DNA of 64,000 bases from assembly GCF_017355835.1 (NCBI RefSeq), contig NZ_JAFEWF010000013.1:115077-179076 (forward strand), written 5' to 3'. The stretch comes from Desertivirga brevis. GTDB lineage: Bacteria > Bacteroidota > Bacteroidia > Sphingobacteriales > Sphingobacteriaceae. Each line of letters starts with the position of its first letter. Position 1 is the first letter of the stretch. A program made the position numbers and the translations under genes. The notes under the pieces are model-generated. The model saw nothing but the letters and a program-made list of their open reading frames with translations. It made no database searches and was not told the DNA's origin. Below are positions 1 to 9,142 of the stretch, in pieces.

Positions 1-2156
1 TCGTAGTACCATTCCATAACCTGATGAAGAACAGAACCTACCTGATTAGCTTCCAGGTTTTCCGTTATTTCCTCTGGTTCTTTAATCTTTGCAACGTATT
101 TGAGGAAGAACTGCAATGAGCAATTGAGATAGGTAGTTAGTGCTGTCGCGGATATTTTCTCATCATCCCAATTACCCTTTGATTGCAGGAACTTTTGCAG
201 TGCCGTCCAAACCTTGCCTTTTTTCTCTATAACCAGATCTTTTACTGATTCGATCTGCACCGGCTGGTTCTGGAGGTAGTATTCGAAAGTAAAACCGCTC
301 TCAAATTCAAGTTGCCGTAAAAACCGGCTTGACTCGCCACTGTTACTTTCGTCAATAAGACTGTTGTACACCAGGCTGATGTTACCCGGCCTTTGCAATA
401 AGCGATAAAATAAGTAGGCGGCAATAGCATCCTGGTTTTCAAGAACAGGAAGGCCATGAACCCTGCGTATAGTATCCGGAATAAAAGATGGTGAGGTACT
501 TAGCTTCGGCAGCGTTCCCTCGTTAACTCCTAAAATAATAACGTTCTCGAAGTCAAGACAGCGGCTTTCAAGTAATCCCATTACCTGAATACCGCGCAAG
601 GGCTCTCCCTCTAAGGGTACAGAAAGCCCTTGCAAGGCTTTTCTGATTAGAGACAGTGCGAAGCTTAATGGCAAATTCTCCTGATAGGTACTTAAGCCAT
701 CATATAATAGATTGAGTTCTTTACTCACAGCCATCAACAAATTTGCCTCAAGCTGTTGCAATTGGCCTTGCTTCTGCCTTTGCTCCAACACCGCTGTTAA
801 CAGAACATAAAGAGCATCGATAGTTTGAAGTCCAGCGTGCTTAACAGTAAAAAAATTGGGGGCCAACAATGAAGAGAAATGCAGCTCGGTCAATGGCACT
901 TCTACCCATTGATTTTCCAACATCCTTTTTTGAAGAATTTCCTTTTCCCGCTCCTGAACACCAGTCAGCGGATGCGACAAGAATGCAAGGACGTCTTTAT
1001 AATAAATAGAATCTTTTCGTTCGCGATGCACCTGCTCCTGGATACTTAGCCATAAGTCAATCAATCCAAAAACGGTAGACTGCGCTAAGGGGAAACCCAT
1101 TGTAACGTTAACCTTAGCTGTATCAGCGGGGATAGTTTGCAAGACCGGAAGCAATAAGCTCTCATCAGCAATAATTATAGCTGTTTTTTCAGGATCGTTG
1201 GCTTCTGCCAGATATTCCTTAATATTCTCAAACTGACTTATCGCCTTAGCTTGAGCTGCGTGTCCATGTACTTGAATTACCTGAACCCTCTTTCCTTCTC
1301 TCTTAATGAAGGATGGAGATTCGCCAAGGGCATTGACAAGACCGGTAACAGCAAGATTTCGCCGGATGAAAAGGCCTGCTTCTTGCAATTGATCGTCGAG
1401 GTAGTATGAATCCGCATCAAAGTAAAAAACGGCTTTCTCTATCTCCTGCCAGTGCTTGAACAACTTAGCTTCAGCACGATTCAACGCGTTAAAACCAATG
1501 AATACAACCTGCCTGAATTGGTTTACGAATTCTGAACTTTCATTCTCAGCTAGGCTTCTATATAAAGCAGGAATGGTAGAATATCCGGCATTCTTCAACT
1601 CCTCGTGGAAGGCATTATATAAAGAGGGCATCCTTCTCCACAGATCAATAAACTTCTGTTGGAAACTCTGTTGCTTCTCCTTTGAAAACGACGACCAAAA
1701 CCGCTCCAGGAATTGATACTGCTCAGGATTGAAGTGAGGAAACTGTTGCTGAATAACAGCAATATCTTCCAACTCACAGAATAGTTCTTGCGCATTGACC
1801 AGGTCGTAATCTATTTGTGAAAAATCACCTAAAATAATTTCCGCCATCGAATAGAACTTATCAGGACTAATTTCCTCTTTACCCTCTTCTCTTAGTATCC
1901 TGTTATATTCACGATGCAGCACAAAAAATTGCGTAAATTGATCCGCGACGATGAGATTTGAAGATTTGGCAAAAAACTCTCCTACAGTAAAAAATGCGGG
2001 GCTCCATAAGGATTTACCGTATAACTCTCCCAGGTGCTTCTTTAAAAACAAACCGGGACGTTTATTATTAAAAACGATAGCAATGTCCTGCAGGTCGCCG
2101 TTAAAACGAGTTAAAAGATCTGCTGCTACTTCCTGTAAAAATGATTTCATTTCCAT
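1..2156 (-). CDS. AddB-like PD-(D/E)XK exonuclease, partial at window edge
   Basis: This open frame starts at ATG 2156 and runs off the left end of the window, leaving about 718 codons. It begins 36 bp after the stop of the UvrD-type helicase, so the two are probably one operon encoding a RecBCD/AddAB-like double-strand break repair enzyme. A central stretch around 1090-1195 (reading DESLLLPVLQTIP then NVTMGFPL) matches the inactivated helicase-like domain of AddB-type proteins. The last visible residues (GSVLHQVMEWYY) look like the first motif of the C-terminal PD-(D/E)XK nuclease domain, so the catalytic Asp/Glu-x-Lys lies outside the window. An alternative ATG is at 2150. Family assignment is by motif recognition; AddB versus another RecB-nuclease partner cannot be settled here. 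Confidence 0.8.
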   Translation of the reverse strand, partial: MEMKSFLQEVAADLLTRFNGDLQDIAIVFNNKRPGLFLKKHLGELYGKSLWSPAFFTVGEFFAKSSNLIVADQFTQFFVLHREYNRILREEGKEEISPDKFYSMAEIILGDFSQIDYDLVNAQELFCELEDIAVIQQQFPHFNPEQYQFLERFWSSFSKEKQQSFQQKFIDLWRRMPSLYNAFHEELKNAGYSTIPALYRSLAENESSEFVNQFRQVVFIGFNALNRAEAKLFKHWQEIEKAVFYFDADSYYLDDQLQEAGLFIRRNLAVTGLVNALGESPSFIKREGKRVQVIQVHGHAAQAKAISQFENIKEYLAEANDPEKTAIIIADESLLLPVLQTIPADTAKVNVTMGFPLAQSTVFGLIDLWLSIQEQVHRERKDSIYYKDVLAFLSHPLTGVQEREKEILQKRMLENQWVEVPLTELHFSSLLAPNFFTVKHAGLQTIDALYVLLTAVLEQRQKQGQLQQLEANLLMAVSKELNLLYDGLSTYQENLPLSFALSLIRKALQGLSVPLEGEPLRGIQVMGLLESRCLDFENVIILGVNEGTLPKLSTSPSFIPDTIRRVHGLPVLENQDAIAAYLFYRLLQRPGNISLVYNSLIDESNSGESSRFLRQLEFESGFTFEYYLQNQPVQIESVKDLVIEKKGKVWTALQKFLQSKGNWDDEKISATALTTYLNCSLQFFLKYVAKIKEPEEITENLEANQVGSVLHQVMEWYY

Positions 2157-2192
2157 AACTGCTTACTCCACTGGCATAAGCATCTCCTTTGT

Positions 2193-5100
2193 CTAAACTT
2201 CTTTTAGTTCCTTTAAGTATCCGTAATACAAATAGGCATTAATATTCGTATATCCCATTTCGGATAACAACTCTTTATAGGCCTCTACCTGTTTATAGTG
2301 CTGGGGCTTTGGCTCTTCAGTAAACTTGAAATCGATAAGAACTACCTCATTTGCTCCCACTAAAACTTTATCTGGCCTATAACTCGCACCCTTTCCACTT
2401 ATAATTGTCTGCTCATTAAGACTTTGATAGGGCTTTTCAAGTAAGGCTTTCAGATCCGGTTGGAGTAGTACGCTCTCCGCCAAAGTTCTGATCTCCGGTT
2501 CGTCAGCTTTCCGAAAAATCCCTTCCTTCTGCATATCTCTTATGATTACAGGAAGGTCCTCTACTACTGTTACCCTCGATAAAATTTCGTGAAGGATCAG
2601 ACCTCTTCTCCGCGCTGTATTGCCGCTTAAAAGATCAAGTTGTTCAAAAACCTTGTCGTTTGATAAAGCCTCCTCTAATCTGTCGGAGGTTGGATAAGAT
2701 GAAAAATGCCAATCGGTACGATTAATTGCCGTATGTCTGTCTCCCGACTTTTTAACCTGTGATTCAACAGGTCCTTCAATTAATAAATTCTGCTCATCAA
2801 ATTCTCCACCCAGTTCTGATGAATGTAGTTTTAGGGGATGAAAAATAAGGTCACCAATTAAACTAAACTGGTCGTCCTTACCGGAAACTTGCCCCGGAGC
2901 AGTGATATAAAGATGCTTACGTGTACGGGTAGTAGCAACATAAAGCATATTTATAGCATCCATGTAATTGAAAAGCAGTTCCTCAAAGTAGGCCTTACTA
3001 AAGGCAGATTGTCCTAAACTCTTCTTATAATGAACAGGGACGCTGCTTAACATAGAATAGGGTGTATGACCAGCGTCTACCCAAAAAATACTGTTAGTCA
3101 TCCCATCCAGGTTCCAACAGCAGAAAGGTAGCATTACAACATCAAATGCCAAACCTTTAGACTTATGTATAGTCATCACTTGTACCGCATCGCTTTGCTC
3201 AGATGAAGGCAGAGCTTTACGTTCTCCTTCTTCTTCCCACCAGGTTAGAAAAGACGAGATGCCTTTTTCCCCTTGCTTTGCAAAGCTACTCACCATATCA
3301 CGGAAGGCCAGAAGATAAGGTAAATGAACCTGAGAGTGATTAAGACCGTAAGCTTCAATCAGCTTCTCGACAAGCTCAAAAAGTGGAAGTTGTTGCCAAG
3401 AAAGCCAATGATCACAAAGCATTGACGGAAGGAAGCCCTTTAAATTCGGTAACTCCGTTTTATTGATCTTTAACCAAACTTCCGTTGGTACAACCTTGCC
3501 AGCTTCAAGGTTATATAAATGAACACAGTTGGCTTTATATAAGGTGCTATCATCCTTTTTTGCAATCATAGCATAAAAAGTATTGATGATTAGCTTCACA
3601 GCCGAGTTATTGGCAACCAGTAGCGCTTCACCAGAGATCACAGGGATGTTTAGCGCCATCAAGTGTTCTACCACACTTCTGGCTTCCGTATTACTTCTAA
3701 CAAGTACACATATTTCTCCAGCCTTATAGCGCGGTTGGTCACTTAACAACCAATCAGATAAAGTTTCCGAAAGCTTGGCCAATGCTGGCTCCTTGCTATC
3801 TGATGCCCGTGTCCTGTTATCTCTTACCTCTAAAAAATCTATTTGAATGGTACCTCCCTGTGGTGTTGAGGGAGCCTTCTGCTGATAACTTTGCTCATAG
3901 GCACTCTGGATAATCGAGTTATGTCCTTCTGCCACCCACCATGTTTCAAACAGCGCGGTTCCCCCATCTTCTATAACCTTATTGTTAATGTGAGATTGAA
4001 GAAGCTGTGGTGCGTGCTTGAACATGAAATTATTAAAATCTATGATATTAGCGGCACTACGATAGTTTTCTTTCAAAATATCATCAACAACCCTTAGCTC
4101 TCCTATATGCCTCTTTGCATGACTATGCAGAATCCTCCAATCGCCATTACGCCAACGATAAATGGATTGCTTAACGTCTCCAACAATTAAATGGTCTGTT
4201 AGCTTGCCATTTGCTTCTGCAATTGCATTTTTCAGCAAGGGGAGGAAATTAGTCCACTGAAATGAACTCGTGTCCTGAAATTCATCAAAAAGGAAATGCC
4301 TGAAGCGATTGCCTACCTTCTCCCAGATAAATGAAGGGTTATCAACTTGTTCTGCAGTAATTCCCTTCAATAAATTCTGGGCATCGCTAATCAACAATGA
4401 TGAGTTCTCTTCACGATACTCTTTCATCAGGCCAGCCATTTCTTGCATCAGCCGTAAATAGTATAAGTTGGCATCCAGGGCTTTTGCCATCTGATATCTC
4501 GGCAATTCCTCATGGTAAAACTGATAGAGCTTGCTCAGCAGAGGATTCAGGCTGGAGTAAAGAAGACTAATATTTCCATCCATTCCTCCTTTTTGCCATT
4601 CCTCAGGTTCGTTAAGCATCTTTTCAAGGCTGCTTATTTTAGCAAAATCTCCATCAGCTATCTTTGTAAGATTATTCAGAGGAGATCTTGATTTTCCCTT
4701 CAGCTGGTCTATCAATACTCCCGATGTGCGAAATATTTGTACTGCTTCTTTTGCAAGGTCGGTCACGGCACTCTCAAAAAAATTAATAAGGGTTTTCGTT
4801 AACTCCTGCAGATCCTTAAATAAAACATCAGGTTCTAAGTTTCGGATAGCATTTTCAAAAGGCTGGTAACGCTCCTTAAATATCTCATCTGCTAGGCCGA
4901 GTAAAGTTTCCCGATAGTTCCAACTTTTATTATCTCTGATCCGTTCAAGTGCTAAATTTATGATCCATTGCAACAACTCTGGCTTTCGTTCCAGCTGTTC
5001 GTTCAACTTCACTGCCAATTCCCGCTTCACTTTATCCAGGTTCATTTCCAGGCGGTACCCAGCATCCAAACCTAATTCAAAAGAAAAACTTCGTATAACC

Positions 5101-5453
5101 TTTTGAACAAAACCATCAATGGTATTTACAGAAAATCGACTGTAATCGTGAAGAATACGACGATATATGCCGTATGCTTTTAGCTTAAGCTCTTCAATCG
5201 CCAAATCGGGATGAGCCTTAAGAATAATACTTCTGTAGGTTTCTACACCCGGATCACCTGTGGCAAGGCCTCTTAATGTATCAAGGATCCGACTCTTCAT
5301 CTCTTCGGTCGCCTTATTGGTAAAAGTTACAGCAAGAATCTCTCTATACTTTGTTTCCGAAGAGAATAACAGTGTAAGGTAGTGAGCTGTAAGACTAAAA
5401 GTTTTTCCAGAACCGGCAGAAGCCTGAAGTATTTTTATAGGTTTAACTTGCAT
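2193..5453 (-). CDS. UvrD/RecB-type helicase-nuclease (AddA-like)
   Basis: This 1086-residue superfamily 1 DNA helicase carries a C-terminal nuclease domain. Visible motifs are Walker A ASAGSGKT at residues 11-18, a motif Ia region (TFTNKATEEMK) near 44, Walker B FDEFQDTSS at about 389-397, a motif III-like DVKQSIYRWR near 430, motif V-like TIHKSKGLAFD in the 740s, and a late CATTRTR-like box. The C-terminus has IDFKF, with D1041 and K1043 fitting PD-(D/E)XK, followed by Q1055 and Y. Length and layout match AddA/RecB-like proteins of Bacteroidota. It precedes the AddB-like gene by 36 bp. A TAAATTTG promoter box lies about 40 bp upstream. The expected role is resection of double-strand breaks for RecA loading. 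Confidence 0.9.
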   Translation of the reverse strand: MQVKPIKILQASAGSGKTFSLTAHYLTLLFSSETKYREILAVTFTNKATEEMKSRILDTLRGLATGDPGVETYRSIILKAHPDLAIEELKLKAYGIYRRILHDYSRFSVNTIDGFVQKVIRSFSFELGLDAGYRLEMNLDKVKRELAVKLNEQLERKPELLQWIINLALERIRDNKSWNYRETLLGLADEIFKERYQPFENAIRNLEPDVLFKDLQELTKTLINFFESAVTDLAKEAVQIFRTSGVLIDQLKGKSRSPLNNLTKIADGDFAKISSLEKMLNEPEEWQKGGMDGNISLLYSSLNPLLSKLYQFYHEELPRYQMAKALDANLYYLRLMQEMAGLMKEYREENSSLLISDAQNLLKGITAEQVDNPSFIWEKVGNRFRHFLFDEFQDTSSFQWTNFLPLLKNAIAEANGKLTDHLIVGDVKQSIYRWRNGDWRILHSHAKRHIGELRVVDDILKENYRSAANIIDFNNFMFKHAPQLLQSHINNKVIEDGGTALFETWWVAEGHNSIIQSAYEQSYQQKAPSTPQGGTIQIDFLEVRDNRTRASDSKEPALAKLSETLSDWLLSDQPRYKAGEICVLVRSNTEARSVVEHLMALNIPVISGEALLVANNSAVKLIINTFYAMIAKKDDSTLYKANCVHLYNLEAGKVVPTEVWLKINKTELPNLKGFLPSMLCDHWLSWQQLPLFELVEKLIEAYGLNHSQVHLPYLLAFRDMVSSFAKQGEKGISSFLTWWEEEGERKALPSSEQSDAVQVMTIHKSKGLAFDVVMLPFCCWNLDGMTNSIFWVDAGHTPYSMLSSVPVHYKKSLGQSAFSKAYFEELLFNYMDAINMLYVATTRTRKHLYITAPGQVSGKDDQFSLIGDLIFHPLKLHSSELGGEFDEQNLLIEGPVESQVKKSGDRHTAINRTDWHFSSYPTSDRLEEALSNDKVFEQLDLLSGNTARRRGLILHEILSRVTVVEDLPVIIRDMQKEGIFRKADEPEIRTLAESVLLQPDLKALLEKPYQSLNEQTIISGKGASYRPDKVLVGANEVVLIDFKFTEEPKPQHYKQVEAYKELLSEMGYTNINAYLYYGYLKELKEV

Positions 5454-5495
5454 TTAACTATCAGCAATCTCGCCTTCTTAAATTGCGGATTAAAA

Positions 5496-5503
5496 CAAAT
5501 TTA
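5496..5503 (-). promoter_or_regulatory. -7 promoter box upstream of the AddAB-like operon
   Basis: On the minus strand this reads TAAATTTG, a full match to the Bacteroidota housekeeping sigma -7 consensus TAnnTTTG. It predicts a short leader of about 35 nt before the helicase ATG. I see no convincing -33 TTTG at the usual 19-21 nt spacing. Confidence 0.45.
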
Positions 5504-5578
5504 CTAATAAAAATAGCAAGACTCCCTTTTTTTCTCCACAAACGAAAAGTGCAAGACCTATAGGAGGAGGACCAAGTC

Positions 5579-6589
5579 CTACATGACAAGGCCAAGGCCG
5601 GGAGTATCTGACAGAATCCAACGGCCATTCTGGAAAGCGGGCGTATTAAAGGGATTATTCGATGTAAGAAAGGGCCCGTCAAGGTCTGCCCAATCACAGA
5701 GAGGAGCTAAAGCGGCCCCGGCCAGGGTAGGGATACTTGTCTCACTCATACAGCCGATTAAAATTTTCATATCCAGCTCTCGAGCGCGCCTAATCATCTT
5801 AAACGCCTCATGCATTCCGGCACTTTTCATCAATTTCACATTGATTCCATGGTAAGCACCCTTAATTCTCTCGAGATCCCCTAGGCGCTGAAAAGATTCA
5901 TCCGCAAGAATAGGGAGCGGACTTCGCTCTGTTATCCAGGCATTTTCTTCAAGTTTGCCTTTCTCCATTGGCTGCTCAACAACCCTCACCCCCTGTTCTT
6001 TCAACCAGTGCAACATGTCTAGTGCTTTAAACTTATCCTTCCAACCCTGATTTGCATCGGCAAAAAGAGGTTTGTTCGAGATGCTGCGAATTGTTCTCAC
6101 TAATTCCTGATCATCATCTGATCCTAATTTCACTTTTAACACATGCGCCGCCTCTGCTTCCTCTACCTTTTTCACAACCATTTCCGGGGTATCTATACCA
6201 ATGGTAATAGTCGTTACGGGCATACGATCGGGATTAGAATTAAACATTGAATAACAGGGGATACATCGTATTTTCCCTTCAAGGTCATGAAGGGCGATGT
6301 CAATGGCAGCCTTTATAGCAGGGTTTCCGGGATTAAGAGCATCCAAATACTCTACTACTTCATCAAAATCAATAGGTATCTTAAATCTCCGAAGGTCGAC
6401 TTTGTTCAGAAAGGCAGTCGCAGTTCCGGGACTTTCACCCATATAAGGGACCATTGAAGCTTCACCATACCCCACCTGGCCATCATGCTCTACTTTAAGA
6501 AGAATAAGAGGCGTAGATGATCTCGAATATCCGGAGATACCAAAGGGATACCTTAATTTCAGTTCAAAGGGCTCAAAGGAAAGTTTCAT
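5579..6589 (-). CDS. Dipeptide epimerase (L-Ala-D/L-Glu epimerase type), enolase superfamily
   Basis: This 336-residue muconate-lactonizing-enzyme subgroup member of the enolase superfamily probably epimerises L-Ala-D/L-Glu or related dipeptides from recycled peptidoglycan. The catalytic set is intact: KVK at 152-154, metal ligands D178 (ADANQGW), E205 (EQPM) and D230 (ADES), the second catalytic lysine in NVKLMK at 252-255, and the terminal DLDGP segment near 302-306 that binds the dipeptide amino group. Length is typical for the family. It stands alone: the helicase operon starts 125 bp beyond its stop and a divergent gene begins about 100 bp upstream. Exact dipeptide preference cannot be read from sequence. 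Confidence 0.88.
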   Translation of the reverse strand: MKLSFEPFELKLRYPFGISGYSRSSTPLILLKVEHDGQVGYGEASMVPYMGESPGTATAFLNKVDLRRFKIPIDFDEVVEYLDALNPGNPAIKAAIDIALHDLEGKIRCIPCYSMFNSNPDRMPVTTITIGIDTPEMVVKKVEEAEAAHVLKVKLGSDDDQELVRTIRSISNKPLFADANQGWKDKFKALDMLHWLKEQGVRVVEQPMEKGKLEENAWITERSPLPILADESFQRLGDLERIKGAYHGINVKLMKSAGMHEAFKMIRRARELDMKILIGCMSETSIPTLAGAALAPLCDWADLDGPFLTSNNPFNTPAFQNGRWILSDTPGLGLVM

Positions 6590-6680
6590 GAAAAAGAATT
6601 TGCGACCGATTTCTAAATATACTCATATCATACAAGTGTTAATTGTTTTTGTTGCTGAAGCTAAATGAACCCTGGCTTTG

Positions 6681-6688
6681 TACCTTTG
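6681..6688 (+). promoter_or_regulatory. -7 promoter box abutting the start codon (probable leaderless gene)
   Basis: TACCTTTG is a full match to TAnnTTTG and ends only five bases before the ATG at 6694. With a transcription start a few bases after the box, the mRNA would begin at or next to the start codon. This box also argues against the longer TTG-initiated frame at 6643. Confidence 0.5.
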
Positions 6689-6693
6689 TTGTG

Positions 6694-7671
6694 ATGAGCA
6701 AAGCTATATTCCGCCCTTTTGATCGCTATACATTTGGTGAAGATATCTGTTTTTTAACTGGTGTTCCTGCAGTTCTCCAGCAAACTGTTTTCCCTCAATG
6801 GTTATTGAAACAGTTCGATCTCGAAGATAAGCCTTTCAAAATGATGGATGAGCGAATCGCTACCTATGGAGATATAAAAGTTCCGGTTTCCGCCGCAGCA
6901 ATAAGCGCAATCCATGATCTGGATGAGGAAATTGAAAAGGCATTCAACGAAGGGTTCGAAACCGTAAGATCTCTGCCTGAACTGAAATTATTTCAATGGA
7001 TAACCAAACAAGTTTATGGAATTATCCACTGGGAGGTTAGGGCAGGCATACGCCAACAAAGAGCTATTGGCGAAGACTTCAATTTTTCTCAGTCCATTGC
7101 TCATAAGTTTGGCAATCTCCATATCATGCTTCAATCATTAACACGCGAAGTTGAATTCGAAGGAGTGCTGCCGTGGAGTATAAAAGTGTTTCCTGTAAAT
7201 AACAGCCCGGAGACTTTTGGGTACCGGGATGAGATGAACACCCTTGTATTCTCGCTTCGGATGAAAGATTTTGGAGTAATAGCCTGTTTACAGGATAATG
7301 GAGAAAGCTTAAATTATCACCGGGAAGTGCTTGAGAAAGTTGAAGGCAAAACTCTTCATCCCATACAATTGGAAGAGCTGAGTGCCCGGTTCTTTTATTC
7401 CGCTTACCTCTTCAATCGCTTACCCGAATATACCATCTTACCCACAGAAGAAGCTATCTACATTGAATCCATGCCGCTTCGTATAAGCAGTAGAGCAGTT
7501 TATGATAACTGGCAGGTAAAAACATACGGACAGGTGTTGGAGGCCTTTTGGAAAACATGGGGCTTTTCCTTATTCGAGATCATCAAAAATCCGGAACAGC
7601 CCATGAGTTTTTTAGAGAACGAAAATGGGGAGTTTATCAATGCAGAAGAGATTCAATTGCCGGTTCAGTAA
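6694..7671 (+). CDS. Conserved hypothetical protein (325 aa)
   Basis: I do not recognise a characterised family. The protein is soluble-looking, with no signal peptide or membrane segment. It starts MSKAIFRPFDRYTFGEDICF and mixes aromatic-rich segments with an acidic C-terminus. ATG 6694 was chosen because a TAnnTTTG promoter box lies directly upstream; the frame is open back to a TTG at 6643 but that would include the promoter. It is transcribed divergently from the dipeptide epimerase and convergently with the rhomboid gene. The reading frame is long and its codon use is like its neighbours, so I consider it a real gene with no assignable function. Confidence 0.75.
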   Translation: MSKAIFRPFDRYTFGEDICFLTGVPAVLQQTVFPQWLLKQFDLEDKPFKMMDERIATYGDIKVPVSAAAISAIHDLDEEIEKAFNEGFETVRSLPELKLFQWITKQVYGIIHWEVRAGIRQQRAIGEDFNFSQSIAHKFGNLHIMLQSLTREVEFEGVLPWSIKVFPVNNSPETFGYRDEMNTLVFSLRMKDFGVIACLQDNGESLNYHREVLEKVEGKTLHPIQLEELSARFFYSAYLFNRLPEYTILPTEEAIYIESMPLRISSRAVYDNWQVKTYGQVLEAFWKTWGFSLFEIIKNPEQPMSFLENENGEFINAEEIQLPVQ

Positions 7672-7708
7672 AGCATAATGTTTTACTGCTATAGCTGTTA
7701 ACAGAAAA

Positions 7709-8317
7709 TCAATTTAACAACTGGCTGAAAAAACTGCTTAATACACCAGGGTTAAAAATAATGGTAATGATAATACCGGCAAGGGCTCCAAAGAAGTGGG
7801 CGTCATGATTGATGTTGCCTGACTGCTTAGATGCGTAAGCACTGTAAATAAGATAAAGAATACCAAAAACTACCGAGTTAATTGGAATTGGAATGAACAT
7901 TAGATAAAAGGAAGCCTCCGGAAAGAATAAGATATAACTAAACACAACCGCTGAGATTGCACCAGATGCTCCAAGACTATTATACCAAAAATGGTCTTTA
8001 TGTTTTACTATCGTGCTCATATCACTAAGGGCCAAACTAGCTATATAGAGAATAGCAAACTTCACCGACCCTATTTGCCTTTCGAGAGTAAAAGCAAACA
8101 TATAATAGGAGAACATATTAAAAAACAAATGGCCCCAATCTTTATGGATCAAGCCACTGGTAAAAATCGAATAAACTCGCTCTCCTCTACTAACACTATA
8201 AGGATGGAGCATAAATTTCCCATACACCTGAGGATTAGAAAAAGCGTATAAGCTTGTTACAATGGTTAGCAGAAATATAATTCCCGCTACGGGTGTATCG
8301 TTAAATAATGACTCCAT
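7709..8317 (-). CDS. Rhomboid family intramembrane serine protease
   Basis: This 202-residue polytopic membrane protease has the rhomboid hallmarks: H63-x3-N67 (HLFFN) in TM2, the catalytic serine in GASGA (S118) and the catalytic histidine in HDAHFFGALAG (H174). These form the Ser-His dyad that cleaves substrates within the inner membrane. Six hydrophobic segments are visible between about 10 and 195. The N-terminal cytoplasmic domain of GlpG is absent, as usual in short bacterial rhomboids. It lies 37 bp from the stop of the convergent conserved hypothetical gene. The substrate is unknown. Confidence 0.9.
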   Translation of the reverse strand: MESLFNDTPVAGIIFLLTIVTSLYAFSNPQVYGKFMLHPYSVSRGERVYSIFTSGLIHKDWGHLFFNMFSYYMFAFTLERQIGSVKFAILYIASLALSDMSTIVKHKDHFWYNSLGASGAISAVVFSYILFFPEASFYLMFIPIPINSVVFGILYLIYSAYASKQSGNINHDAHFFGALAGIIITIIFNPGVLSSFFSQLLN

Positions 8318-8375
8318 TTATTTTTCAGCGTTCAAGAACGAAACATATTCTTTTTGCTGATGTTTGATTTAAATA

Positions 8376-9068
8376 TTAGTATAAACCTTCAGGGCCGAAA
8401 CAGAATCTAAGACCAACGGAAAAGACACCGTACATGTCAGGAATATTACTGAAGGCTCCACCTTTAGATGCATCATTGTATCCATCCAAGCCTTCTCCCG
8501 TTGTTATATTAAACTGATAACCAGCATTAAAAATATAACGTGTATATCCCCATCTATCCAAAATATTGAAGTTCATACCCGCGCTAACAGGAACAACAAC
8601 GCCTGTACTTTTATCCTTTCCAGGAAATTCGTAAGTATAGGTTGGCGGTTGAAAACGAACAACATCCTTCACGTTATTTTTTATCATACCTACTCCCAAT
8701 CCCATATAGAGACCACGAATAGCATAAAGAAAATTATTGCTTTCAAAGTCCACAACCTGCCCAAGCTGCACTTGTCCACCTAAGGTAAACGTAGAATAGC
8801 TATTTTTAAAATATCTTAGATGTGGGTCTTTTTCTCGATCGCCTCCAGCTAAGCTTCCGTTCTGATACTCAAAACCCAACGTAGTAAACGGAGTTAAGTG
8901 ATAATTAAGATTTGCCGCCAGTGTTTGTGCAGGACGCTTTTTTTGAAGGTCTGCAAATGCCATATTTGAGCCAACATTAACGCCTGCGGATAGACGATAG
9001 TAGTTATATTGGCCGAAGCTTTTAACAAAAAAGAAACACGTTATTAGAACAAGTAGGTACCTTCTCAA
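8376..9068 (-). CDS. Outer-membrane beta-barrel family protein, unknown function
   Basis: This 230-residue protein has an N-terminal signal peptide (MRRYLLVLITCFFFVKSFGQ, likely cleaved after G19). It is followed by alternating hydrophobic/polar strands rich in Gly, Tyr and Phe that end in an aromatic-containing strand (VGLRFCFGPEGLY), as in small outer-membrane beta-barrels of Bacteroidota. It sits 58 bp upstream of the rhomboid gene in the same direction, so co-transcription is possible. No substrate or partner can be inferred. Confidence 0.7.
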   Translation of the reverse strand: MRRYLLVLITCFFFVKSFGQYNYYRLSAGVNVGSNMAFADLQKKRPAQTLAANLNYHLTPFTTLGFEYQNGSLAGGDREKDPHLRYFKNSYSTFTLGGQVQLGQVVDFESNNFLYAIRGLYMGLGVGMIKNNVKDVVRFQPPTYTYEFPGKDKSTGVVVPVSAGMNFNILDRWGYTRYIFNAGYQFNITTGEGLDGYNDASKGGAFSNIPDMYGVFSVGLRFCFGPEGLY

Positions 9069-9142
9069 AGCAATACATTTAAAAGTCGAGGTAAAATAAG
9101 CTAAAAAATATAAAATTTCAAATACTTAAATATTAAATCACT

